From NCBI GenBank assembly GCA_022559845.1, contig JAHNEJ010001038.1:223796-287795 (forward strand): DNA of 64,000 nt, given 5' to 3'. Both the position numbers and the translations under genes were made by a program. The notes below the pieces were generated by a model, which ran no database searches, was not told the origin of the DNA, and saw only the letters and a list, made by a program, of their open reading frames with translations. The DNA is from Amorphophallus konjac. Its lineage: Eukaryota; Streptophyta; Magnoliopsida; Alismatales; Araceae. Position 1 is the first letter of the stretch. Every line of letters starts with the position of its first letter. Positions 34,798 through 45,494 of this stretch are shown piece by piece.

Positions 34798-35951
34798 ATG
34801 CCGCTGAGAAGGCAAAGGGATTTTCCCTAGGCTGATGAGAGAGGATCGGGGGTGGATGACCCCAATATGGTGAACGACAGGGCAGTCAATGCTCCGACAT
34901 TTGGGGGCAGACAAGTGCCCAATGCAGGAATTAATATGGGGGGATTCATGTAGAGTTTCCAAGGACTTATGCAGGCCATGCAGCAAGAGATGTTACAGTA
35001 GCCAGCACCTGAACCACGCCATGACTTACCTGCGCTTGATCGATTTCTGAGGCTGGCACCTCCTTGTTTTAAGGGGGAGAGCCATCCAGAGGTGGCTGAG
35101 TCGTGGCTCCGCGAGATGGAAAAAAAATTCCGCGCGATGCGATGTCCCGAGAAAGAAAAAGTGAATATGACGGCCTATGTATTGCAAGATCAAGCTGACT
35201 TATGGTGGAAGGCCAAGTTAAGGACCACCTTCGCAGGGCACAATGGTGACATATTATGGGAAGAATTCCTAACTATCTTCTGAGAAAAATACTTCCCTAA
35301 GTATGTGCGAGATGCTAAAGAGCAAGAATTCTTGAGCCTCGAACAAGGAAACATGTCAGTAGTAGACTATGAGGCCAGATTCTCCACTCTGGGTCGGTAT
35401 GCTCCACACATATTTGATGAGGCATGTCGAAAGGTGAAGAAATTCGTTAACGGTATGCGTAGCAGCGTCCGACGCTATGTGGCTACCCAAGACCCTGACT
35501 CCTACACTACGGCATTGAGGCTTGCTCATCTAGCCGAGCAAGAGAATGCAAGGTAATAATTGAAACCATAAAGATTTAAGGGACATATTAAGTAAGGTTC
35601 TAAGGAATATCCATGTAGGTAATAATTGAAACCATAAAGATTTAAGGGACATATTAAGTCAGGTTCTAATGAATATCCATGTATAGGTTCATCGAGGAGC
35701 AGAAGACGATGGGCAAAAGGCCTATGCAGGCAGGGGAGAGGCAGGACAAGGAGAAGGTGGCACGCCAGGAGTCGGTACCAAGGAACATGCCTGGGGTTCC
35801 ATTCTGTGTCCATTGTGGGCCCACCCATCCGGGGCAGGAGTGCTGGAGGATAAAAGGCAAGTGCTATGAATGCAGCGAGGCCGGACATTTTGCGAGGAAC
35901 TGCCCTAAGAAGGCTCAGCAAAAGCCAGTACCACAGCAGGAGAAGATTTAG
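34798..35951 (+). pseudogene. gag: Gag of chromovirus E (broken)
   Basis: The nucleocapsid polyprotein of element E would form virus-like particles. The frame opens at an ATG (34,798). It includes the capsid-type Retrotrans_gag region (about 35,040-35,560: ALDRFL, AESWLREMEKKF, QADLWWKAK, EFLSLEQGNMSVVDYEARF) and a CCHC zinc knuckle (CYECSEAGHFARNC, about 35,862-35,903). A second Cys/His cluster, CVHCGPTHPGQEC, lies just before it. Four in-frame stops interrupt it before the terminal one: TAG at 34,828, 34,951 and 34,999, and TGA at 35,281. A further TAG at 35,949 separates it from protease. The frame shifts between 35,552 and 35,687 across a 134-bp intron-like insert, and removing that insert restores the frame exactly. 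The protein cannot be made as it stands. Confidence 0.9.
35553..35686 (+). other. Intron-like 134-bp insert built from a 66-bp tandem duplication
   Basis: It begins GTAATAATTG and ends CATGTATAG, so it has GT...AG borders. The flanking bases join as an uninterrupted gag frame (Ala-Arg-Phe-Ile-Glu). The insert is almost exactly two copies of a 66-bp unit (from 35,552 and from 35,618) differing at a few bases. Either a short intron was duplicated or the duplication itself created splice sites. Splicing is not demonstrated. Confidence 0.7.
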
Positions 35952-38900
35952 TACAGAGGGTGAGTTTATGCACTAATGCAAGAAGAGACAGACAATACCC
36001 CTACTGTGGCTGAAGGTACACTTCTTGTGGATAATGTTTATGCAAAAGTTTTGTTCGACCCGGGGTCTACACACACATTCATATCCACTAGTTTTGCTAA
36101 GCAACTGAAAAATAGACCCCAAGCCACATTCTTCGGGGAGACGGTAGTTAGTAAACCAACTGGGAAACAAGACCACACCAAGCTTGTGATCCCTACTTTA
36201 GAAGTCAACATCAATGGGAGGATATTGCTAGGGGAAGCGTACATCCTAGATATGACCGACTTTGATCTCATTCTGGGAATGGATTGGTTAGTCAAGCACT
36301 ATGCTCTCTTGGACTGCTGTCAGAAGAGAGTGATCTTTCAAGAGCCAGGGAAGGAGACATTCTTCTTCCAATGCCCAAAAAGCAAGTCTGGGAGAATGAT
36401 GGTATCAGCCATCAAGGCTTCCAAGCTGATTAGCAAGGGAGGTGATTATTTCTTGGCTAGTATGGTACTTGAAGAAGGCACTGTCAAGATTTTTGAAGAC
36501 TTGGACGTAGTCCGAGAATTTTATGATGTATTTCCCGAGGATCTACCGGGACTGACACCAGTTCGAGAGGCGGACTTCTCTATTTATCTGGTGCCGGGCA
36601 CTGCACCTATATCCATCTCACCATACAGAATGGCTCCGGCAGAGCTTGCCGAACTCAGGAAGCAGTTGCAGGAGTTGCTAGACAAAGTCTTCATTAGGCC
36701 TAGTGTGTCTCCATGGGGAGCACCAGTCTTATTTGTTCGGAAGACAGATGGGGCCATGTGGCTATGCATTGATTATCACAAGCATAATCAGGCCACCATT
36801 AAGAACAGGTATCCTCTACCGAGGATTGAAGAATTATTTGACCAATTGTCATCTGCTAAGGTCTTCTCCAAGATCGATATGAGGTCAGGTTATCACCAAA
36901 ATAGAATCAAGCCCGAAGATGTGTCGAAGACAGCCTTCAGAACTCGTTATGGTCACTACGAGTTCTTAGTAGCACCATTCGGGTTGACCAATGCACCGGC
37001 TGTGTTCATGGAACAGATGAATCAGATCTTTTGCCCTTATCTAGATCAGTTTGTCATGATCTTTATAGATGACATCCTGATATATTCTGCCAGTTAGGAG
37101 GAGCATCGACAACATCTGAGAGTGGTTCTGTAGACTCTCAGGGAGAACAAGTTCTACGCCAAATTCAGCAAGCGTGAATTTTGGCTAGACCAGGTGATGT
37201 TTCTCGGACATGTTATATCCAAAAACGGCATATCTGTGGACCCTAGCAAGGTTGAAGCAGTGACAAAGTGGGAAGCACAGAAGACAATCATGGAGATTAG
37301 AAGCTTCCTTGGTCTGGCAGGATACTATCGTCGGTTCATTGAAGGCTTCTCCACCATTGCAACCCTAATGACCAAGTTGACCAAGAAAGGAGTAAAATTT
37401 ATCTGGTCATAAGAGTGTGAAGACAGTTTTTAGATGCTCAAGGAAAAGTTAACTTCGGCCCCAGTGTTGGCACTCCGTCAAGGGAATGATGGCTTCACTG
37501 TTTATACTGATGCCTCCAGGATCGGCCTTGGTTGTGTACTAATGCAAAATGGCCGAGTGATCGCCTATGCCTCGAGACAGTTGAAGGACCATGAGAAGAA
37601 CTACTCCACTCATGACCTTGAAGTGGCAGCAGTGGTCCATGCTTTGCGCATCTGGAGACACTATTTATATGGGGTCCGATTTGAGGTCTTCACCGACCAT
37701 CAGAGCCTCAAGTACATATTCACTCAGAAGGAACTCAATTTGAGGCAAAGGAGATGGGTTGAACTATTGAAGGACTATGACTTCACCTTGTAGTACCATC
37801 CAGGCAAGGCAAATGTTGTGGCAGATGTTCTAAGCCGTAAGTTGATGGCGCTGAGCTTGCATCGAGAATGGGATATGATGGAGGGTGTGACTGAATCACA
37901 ACCCGGGAGAAGGAAGCAATTCTATCTCTTGGCTGGGTTGTCTGCTAGACCTACATTCTTAGACAGGATTGCTGAGGTGCAAAAGTAGGACATGGCATTG
38001 CATAAGCTACTGAACAATGAGGACTTCCATGTGGAGATTGATGGGCTAATCATATTCCGAGGAAGGATCCGTGTGCCAGATAACGTGGAATTGAAGAGGG
38101 ACTTGATGCAGGAGGCTAACAGATCAAAGTTCTCCATCCATCCCGGAAGCACTAAGATGTTTCAAGATATGAAGAGGATATATTGGAGGCCAAGAATGAA
38201 GAGAGACATAGCGGAGTTCATGTCCAAATGTCTCACTTGTTAGGAGGTGAAGATTGAGCATCAAAGACCTGGCGGTCCTTTCCAGACCATTGAGATGGCA
38301 CAATGGAAATGGGAACAAGTCACAATGGACTTTGTGACTGGTCTACTCATGACAAGAAGGAAGTATGATACCATCTGGGTAATTATGGATATATTTACAA
38401 AGATTACACACTTTCTGCCCATCAACAAGCAGACTCCAATCGAATCCTTAGCGAGACTGTTCATCGCTGAGATCATTCAGTTGCATGGTGGACCTTTATC
38501 TATCATCTCTGACCGAGACCCTCGATTCACAGCGAGGTTCTGGAAGAGTCTGTAGCAGGCTATGGGGACAGAGTTGCGGTTCAGCTCGACATTCCATCCT
38601 CAGACTGATGGGCAAACCGAGCGCACTATCCAGACTTTAGAAGATATGCTGAGGGCATGCAGTATTGAATGGAAGGGGAATTGGGATGATCATTTGCCCC
38701 TGATAGAATTGGCATACAACAATAGTTACCATTCCGCCATCGGAATGGCACCTTATGAAGCACTCTATGGGCGGCCATGTAGATCACCTGTGTGTTGGTA
38801 TGAAGCTGGTGATAAGCAGCTTTTCGGACCACCGTTGGTACATGACTGCTCAGAGAAGATATCTATGATCAAACAACGACTCCTCACAGCTCAGAGCCGT

Positions 38901-38986
38901 CAGAAAAGTTATACAGACCGGCGGCGGAGAGAGTTAGCATTTACAGAGGGAGACCATGTGTTCCTAAAGGTGTCTCCCACAAGGGG
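35952..38986 (+). pseudogene. pol: Pol of chromovirus E, PR-RT-RNase H-INT (broken)
   Basis: One continuous reading frame without frameshifts up to 38,986, but with nine in-frame stops: 35,961 TGA; 37,095, 37,131, 37,431, 37,791, 37,986, 38,241 and 38,553 TAG; 37,410 TAA. The retropepsin-like protease shows [11 protein letters not shown] (about 36,055). RT runs from [12 protein letters not shown] to the catalytic FIDDILIY (about 37,062). RNase H opens with YTDAS (about 37,504) and continues to [10 protein letters not shown]. Integrase has the H2C2 zinc finger (HPGSTK to CLTC, 38,141-38,240) and catalytic core (MDFVTGL, SDRDPRF, then the HPQTDGQTE region). Normally conserved residues are changed, for example in the RT phrase CIDYHKHNQ. 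The frame is cut by solo LTR D at 38,987 and resumes at 42,267. Confidence 0.93.
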
Positions 38987-41900
38987 TGTAACGCTTGAGA
39001 ATTTTCTAAGAATTTTTCTGGGATTAAAATATAATTATTAAGCATTTAAAGAGGTTAATGGGCTATTAAAAGAATTTTGGGCTATTTAAATCAATCTAAA
39101 AGTACTATATTAACCAAAGGGCTAAGCCCAACTTAAATAGGCCCAACGACCCAATTTCAAGACCTTTAGGCCCAAGCCCAATTATAGAAACGTAATTGGG
39201 GCTATTTCCAGATTTAAATAGAATAAATAAACCAATTAGGGGATAAATAGTTGATAAAATTAAAATCTAAATTTTTTGGAATAACTGCCTAAACGCGGTC
39301 TATCGTGAGACAACCTTCATGCAATAGTGGTCTCAAGGCGACCGCTAATATGCTCCGTGAATGGAGGTGTTAGAAGTGTGGAAAAATCTAATTTTTCCCA
39401 TCCCAATCTCCATGATTCGAAGCTACCTGACATGGAAACGTAGTCTAGGACTCTTAGGGATCGATTCTACTCTAATTTAGGACTATAAGTTCGATCTAAT
39501 CCCCAAACCCTAGGCAAATCCTATAAATAAGGTTCAGGTTCGACCTACGTGAACCTTTGTTTTGGAGTGCATAGTTCGACGGTAAGGAGACCTCATCTCA
39601 GGTTGGTTCTTTAGAACTTTATGTTCTCCTTATTTTTATTTAACTCACCTCCAATTTTCGTGCTAGAAGACTCAGCCGTTGGAGAGTTAGAGCATCTGCA
39701 AGTCTCTGGTTCGCTGTAGGCTGCACAGGAAATAGTGCACCGGTCTCATGAAGATCAGGAAATTAGAATCCCTAAATGACGTTAGTTCAAGTTGAGTCTT
39801 TAGAACTTTTTGTTCCCCTTTCTATCTTCTACCTACCCTCCAAATTTCATAGATTTAGGTCAAGAGGATCAGGAGATAGAGGGACGGAAAGTTTCTGATT
39901 TAGCACAGGATGTGCAGAAACTAGGGCATCCTTCCAGTCTAAAATTCAAAGTTTAAAGCCAATTACAGATGTAGGTTATCTCATGAAAAGGCTTAAACAT
40001 CAAGTTATGAGTAAAAGTCATCTATTTCTATGTGATTTCATTCATTATACACGGAGTATTTCATGGTTTACTACGGCTGCCCATCTAGGTTATTTCTGCA
40101 CGCATAGTCCTGCACCTTCTAATTAAAGATAAGAACTTTGGCATGATCCATGTATATCCATGCATCATCTTCGTTATAAACATGCTCTTACATGTTATCC
40201 ATTTATTTCCCATATTTTTTATGCATTTATTGCCCTAGTATAGGCCTTACACTCGATAGTCATGTGCTGTTTGATACAGGATAGAAATGGTCTACCAGTG
40301 ACCGCTACTATCTAATAGCGGTTCCCAAAGGACCGCTACTGTGTAAAAGCAGTTCTGGCAAGACTGCTACTATGCTCTATTTTCTGCACTCCGTTCACTC
40401 TAAACAGATTGCAGATTGGCTCTTATAAATGTATGTTAAGCCTATGTAATTAGGTCTTATTCCTAGTTATGGCTTTACCTTTATGAACTTGGTTATATTG
40501 TTCATCCATCATGATAGATTTCATGTCCTTAATGTGTTTTAAACCTATTTTTAACTTATGCTATTTTCATGCCAAAACTCTTATAGTTTGTATTAAAATT
40601 AATTCTACATGGTTCATGGACGTGTATTATTGATGTTTTGATCGCTGTTTTATCACGGTCTCACTCTCATCCTTGGAGTATTTTCTTAAGTATATGGCAC
40701 GTATTCCGGTACGATGTCATTAGTTACACTTTGCACTTGATAGGAACACGATCTTAGACTTGTGATCCTCTCCGTTGGATATTCCTTCCACTGGACTAGG
40801 TGATCTTATTTCAAGGCCTCCTTAAGTCTCCACGAGCTTGCGATTCCTACTAGGACGCCGAGCTGGTTGTACCCTCAAAGCCCATTGAACTAGAGAGCAC
40901 TCAAGCTTACCGGTGTTTTCTGCAGTCAGGTTAATAGCGATTCTCAGGTGACCGCTACTGTCTAGTAACGGTTCTAGAATGACCGCATCTGTCCAGATTT
41001 TACCCCTGCGTCGACCCTTCTCTCTCTCTGGCGTCGACTCTATCACCGAAATGGTCCTGGCTAGACCACCTCTTCATAGAAACGGTCTTGGCATGACCGC
41101 CTCTTAAAGAAATGACCCCGATATGACCGTTATATGTCTAAGTATTAATTAACCCAGGGTTTGACCCAATGGTTGATTTTCCTATGCTCCTAGATGGTCT
41201 ATTGATAATCTAGAACCTAATACCTTGTTCAATAAGTTATTAATGAATTATGAAAGTTAAGGAATATGTTGTTATGCTGCCGGATTTATTCCGTAGCATG
41301 ACCTTGTCATTAAATCATCCTTGATGTCATGATTTCAATTTGGAACGTTCTTACTTTAATATTTTTTATCATGAAACTATAGTTTGAACTTCACATTATT
41401 GGCCTACTTTATTGATATTTCTTGTGGGTGTAGCTTGATTTATAATGTGAAGATGCAGATCGGGTACTGATTGTGTCCAAGGGCTCGACACTAGCCCCCT
41501 CGGCTGATTGCCGGAAACATGATATAAACCATGGGGTATGATGAAATACTGGCGTCGCATTATGTTGGGAGTACTTTTTTTATAGACGAGTGAAAACCAC
41601 GAGACAATCTAGTGAAATTACATTTTTGCGTGTTAAGTGACTTTCTAGTGCATAGCCTTTATGGTTATGAAAATGCATTCTCGTTACATTCTTGTTCGTG
41701 AAAGGCCATATTTAAATTCATGTTATATTCTTGCTTGATCATATTCCCAGTCTACATGAACTCTCATATCTCATCTTGATCATATCTTGTTACTTGTGTT
41801 ACTTTGGTTTATATCGCATGTTTTACCGTATTTCCTTTATCTTATTTTCTAGAGCTAAAATGTTAATTACTTAAACATTGCCTCCATGTTGATACGAAGA

Positions 41901-42261
41901 TACCTACTGGGAAAGTGTGCTCATTACCCTACTTTTCAATCTTTTCAGGACATTCTAGCGGGTCGAATTCAGACTATTCAAGTGATGGATCTGAGAGCGA
42001 TTGATGGTTTGAGAGAAGCCGTAGCTAGTCTAGTCAAGAGTCAATTATATAATTTTCACTTTATTGAATCTAGTCAGTCAAAGAGTCTTTGTAAACTTTT
42101 CATTATGATTCAATAAAGTCAAGGTTTTTGGATTATACCCTCTTGTGTTCACTTTTATGTGTGAATGATTAGCACTCTGATTGTTATTATCACTTGAGGC
42201 ATCTCTTGTCGAATATTCATGTTCCCGATTAGTTTCCGCTGCATAATCTCGGGGCGTGACA
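38987..42261 (+). mobile_element. Solo LTR D (3,275 bp) inside E's integrase
   Basis: It starts TGTAACGC and ends GCGTGACA. The flanks are AGGGG (38,982-38,986) and AAGGG (42,262-42,266), a 5-bp TSD with one change. Excising it with one TSD copy rejoins the integrase reading frame, which confirms the boundaries. CTATAAATAAGG near 39,521 is a TATA-like site giving + orientation. There is no coding region or internal retrotransposon sequence, so it is a solo LTR. It contains GCGGTC/GACCGC-type dyads resembling those of LARD B, near 39,294-39,347, 40,287-40,370 and 40,918-41,128. Confidence 0.9.
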
Positions 42262-42646
42262 AAGGGAGTCATGCGATTCGGGAAGAAGGGCAAGCTCAGT
42301 CCTAGATATATCGGGCCTTTCGAGATTTTGCAAAAGGTTGGCGAGGTGGCTTATCGACTTGCACTTCCGCCCGCTCTGTCACATGTACATCCGGTCTTTC
42401 ACGTCTCCATGCTCAGAAAGTATGTCCTGGATGCTTCACATGTTATAGAGTACGAGCCCTTGGAGGTTCGAGCATATTTGTCATGTGGAGCAGCCCAGTG
42501 AGATCATAGACTGGATGGAATAGGCGTTAATGAATAAAACCATTCGGCTGGTGAAGGTGTTATGGAAGAATTCTCATTTTGAGGAAGCAACATGGGAACT
42601 AGAGGATAAGATGCGCCAGGAATATCCTCAACTATTCGGTAAGTAA
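42262..42646 (+). pseudogene. pol: 3' end of E pol: integrase tail and chromodomain
   Basis: This continues the integrase after [12 protein letters not shown], then the GPF/Y-module end [15 protein letters not shown] single-base frameshift near 42,470 follows, then a chromodomain-like terminus (KTIRLVKVLWKNSHFEEATW, ELEDKMRQEYPQLF) ending TAA at 42,644-42,646. A TAG at 42,521 is a further break. The chromodomain is the module that directs chromoviruses to particular chromatin. Its presence puts E in the Tekay/Del or a neighbouring lineage. Confidence 0.88.
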
Positions 42647-42688
42647 TCTTAAAATTTTCAAGTTAATTTCGAGGATGAAATTATTTTT

Positions 42689-42700
42689 AAGGGGAGAGGA
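42689..42700 (+). other. Polypurine tract of E
   Basis: AAGGGGAGAGGA directly before the 3' LTR start TGTTAGG; primer for plus-strand DNA synthesis. It is preceded by TTTCGAGGATGAAATTATT, typical of plant chromoviruses. Confidence 0.88.
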
Positions 42701-45120
42701 TGTTAGGACCACCAATTGGGCACTGGCCCAATTGGGTACAATTCAGGCCCATTAACACAATGAACTAGAAATCTAAACAAAATATTGAAGGATCTTTAGG
42801 GAATTCATAACTTAACCTAGGAAGGTTAGAAATAGGTGAAACCAAAGATCATGCAATGGCCATTGGGTAAAGAACAATTTGGATGAAGATTATAACTTCT
42901 AGAAAATAGGCCTAATAGGGGATACGAGGGAGTTTATGATAATAGGTCAAAATAGTTATAGAAAACACTGTCATCTGTTGAAATAAGGACATCTTGACCC
43001 ATAGTCAACCAAATGGGCTGAAACCAAGTCCATTAGAAAGTTTGGGCCCTTAACCGAACTCTCTTGTTGAGATGGAAACCCAATTCTCACAAGAACCCAA
43101 GGTTCTGAGCCCATTGTCACCAACTGTCATGGAGAGGTGTGACTATTGAGAAAATTTACATGTAAATAATTAAAAATTCATAACTTCGTTTGTAGTTATT
43201 TAAATGACCTGAAACCAAGTCCATAATCTCGAATGGGATGTTATCTACATCTTCCATGTTGAGGTCGAGGCCAAATTCTACTTGGATACTAGAGTACACC
43301 CAAATTATCTCGGGCTACTGAAAGGTAGCGACTGGAACAGGGGAGAATAAACGTTAATCTTTAGAAAATCATAACTCATGTTAGGGTTGATGAAATTCGA
43401 TGAAACCATATCCCAAGATTAGATCAACAAGTCCTCTCGACTTCATCTCAAGATGTCCCAACCCATATCTCAACAGAAGAGCGCGTCCACCCGCGTTTAT
43501 GACCGATAGACGAAGGGTCATGTCTGTTCAAACCCGAAAAGGTGCATGGCCTTAACTTCTCTCCAACTAGAAAGCCTTGGGAGCGGGATTAAGCCTTGTG
43601 GGTCATGGGAAAAACCTAGAGACGCTTGAAATCCATATAAGGAGGTGGGTTTCGTGGGTAGTAAGCCTTTAACAATCATTCTCTTCAACTCTCCACCATC
43701 TACTGTCCTTCTTGAGTGAGAGAGGGTGAGGGACCTTGACTCTATGTGGGAGGATGATCCGGCGCATGGAGGACGATCCTGCAGTGCCCTAGGACGAAGG
43801 TAAAAGCTTTAGGAGGATCTAGGGTGTGGATCTCATCCCCGGATCGTTAGTTTAATACTTTGAAGGTAGGCACATACCCTCAAATTTTAGGGGTCAACGA
43901 TGCATTAGAACAATTTCTAAGTAATTTTTGTACGTTAAAGAGAGACTAAGGGTATGTGGGATAATCTTGCAGTCGTCAAGTTCTGTTTATCAGTTTTGTG
44001 GCTCAGTCCGAATCCTAATTATTCACGTTAAGATCTCAAGTCGGACACTGTTCCCGTTGCATCAGTACGTTACTGTAACTCATTATGGAGTCACTTCTGT
44101 TTGGTGTTTGTCATGACGTGTAGGCTGGAGCTAGGGATCATTAGCATGATGAAATATGTCCAAATGCATGAAAGATATCATAATTAGATTCTATAATCTG
44201 ATAATTCTGTAACAAAAACCTTGCTAGTAATCTGATCTTGTTCTGTTCCACAATAGTAAGCTTATAAATATGATTAGCCCACTTAAATCATATGGAAGTA
44301 TGCTTATGTTATGATAAGATAAGATTAAGTATGATACGAATATTGTAATATGAATATGGATGTGAATGTGAATACGATGTGAATGTTATGAATGGAAAAC
44401 AGTAGCAATCTGTGAGGTTGGACTTTGGTCCCTTCTGCGGGACGGCGATACGTAACGTCGCAGAAATAAAAGAACCTAGGAGACAACGATACGTAACACC
44501 TTGGTTAGAATCCTATGATTCGGCTGGTTCGTTCTGTGGGACGGTGATACGTAACGCCACAGAACCCGGGGGACGACGATACGTAACACCCCGTGCGGCA
44601 TTGAGTCTAGGTGAGAGTTCGCTCTCGGGTCTGCGCAGTACTCTTTCATTCATTTGTGTGTGGGCCTCCTGTGTTTACGGCAGCTCTTTGGTTCCATGAA
44701 TAACATAAGATGTGTAACTCGTGAAAATGTGAAAATGTGCAATTCATCATTCATTGTGGATTTAGTGCATGCACGGGTATTTTATATGTTAGATAATAAA
44801 CGTGTATTTTCACGTATGATTACCTTTAAGCAAATGAGAATGAATGGACTATGATATTGTTAACATTTGAATTATGTATATGAATTAGATATATGAATGC
44901 GAGTTAACACCGATTTGATTAGGCTGTCTACTGAGCGTGACACTCATCCCCTTGTGACATACATTTTTAGGGGACACAATAGAGGAGGTCGAGGAGTAGG
45001 CTGCGGCCGAGGAGTAGTGCTAGTCCTCCCTACAACAAGGTAGACTATGGATATTTATCTTTCACATTATAGATAGTTTGTGGATTGGTGATCATGTATG
45101 GACTTATATGTATTTGGACA
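42701..45120 (+). repeat. 3' LTR of E, truncated
   Basis: About 2,420 bp, co-linear with the 5' LTR pieces up to TGTATTTGGACA. There it switches abruptly to a plant-mobile-domain-like sequence. The last ~190 bp of the LTR and the right TSD are not found in the window. It holds four copies of the GATACGTAACGCC motif (44,425-44,615), against three in the 5' LTR. Confidence 0.9.
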
Positions 45121-45302
45121 AACCCTAGCAGCCTCTGTGTCAACTCGCTATAGTCAGGTAGGGTGATCCCGCTCACAGCCTCGCCATACACCCTCAGCCC
45201 GGTGATCCTAGCAACATCCTCTAGACTAGGAACCATGTGACCCCACGTCATCAGAAGTGACCAACTAGTCCTATCCCATCTCTCCCTAAGTACCTGGATC
45301 AA
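45121..45302 (-). pseudogene. Plant mobile domain (PMD) fragment
   Basis: The - strand encodes IQVLRERWDRTSWSLLMTWG followed by VPSLEDVARITGLRVYGEAV. This is the N-terminal signature of the plant mobile domain (aminotransferase-like, MAIN-type) seen in transposon-associated and domesticated plant genes. It is cut off at 45,120, where E's LTR begins, and lacks an ATG. No continuation with an intact frame is visible. Confidence 0.65.
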
Positions 45303-45494
45303 GGTAGGTCGGGTCCCGTAGGCTCTATGCTAAGGAAGGTCTGAACCCCATGGCATCTACCCTATCTCTCTGAAAATCTGGGAGCCCGTAGTAAGCTGCT
45401 CGGACCTAGACCCAAGAGATCCTAGTCCTCATCAAACCTTGCCGACAAAAGAACATTTTGATATGAGTTTTGTGGACATTCATTTGTTGTTTGT

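Larger units (their letters stand above)
14730..45120 (+). mobile_element. Ty3/gypsy chromovirus E (Tekay/Del-like), nested host element
   Basis: The element has LTRs starting TGTTAGGACCACCAATTG, a primer-binding site after the 5' LTR, gag with CCHC knuckle, then PR-RT-RNase H-INT-chromodomain, a polypurine tract, and a 3' LTR that stops at 45,120. The domain order (INT after RNase H) defines Ty3/gypsy, and the terminal WELE-type chromodomain places it among chromoviruses. Three later elements lie inside it (A, B, D). Removing A, B and D plus one TSD copy each leaves roughly 9.6 kb. The 5' and 3' LTRs differ by roughly 10 per cent over the first 190 bp by eye, so it is old. The likely left TSD is GTCAT (14,725-14,729). 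The right end is lost. Confidence 0.9.
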
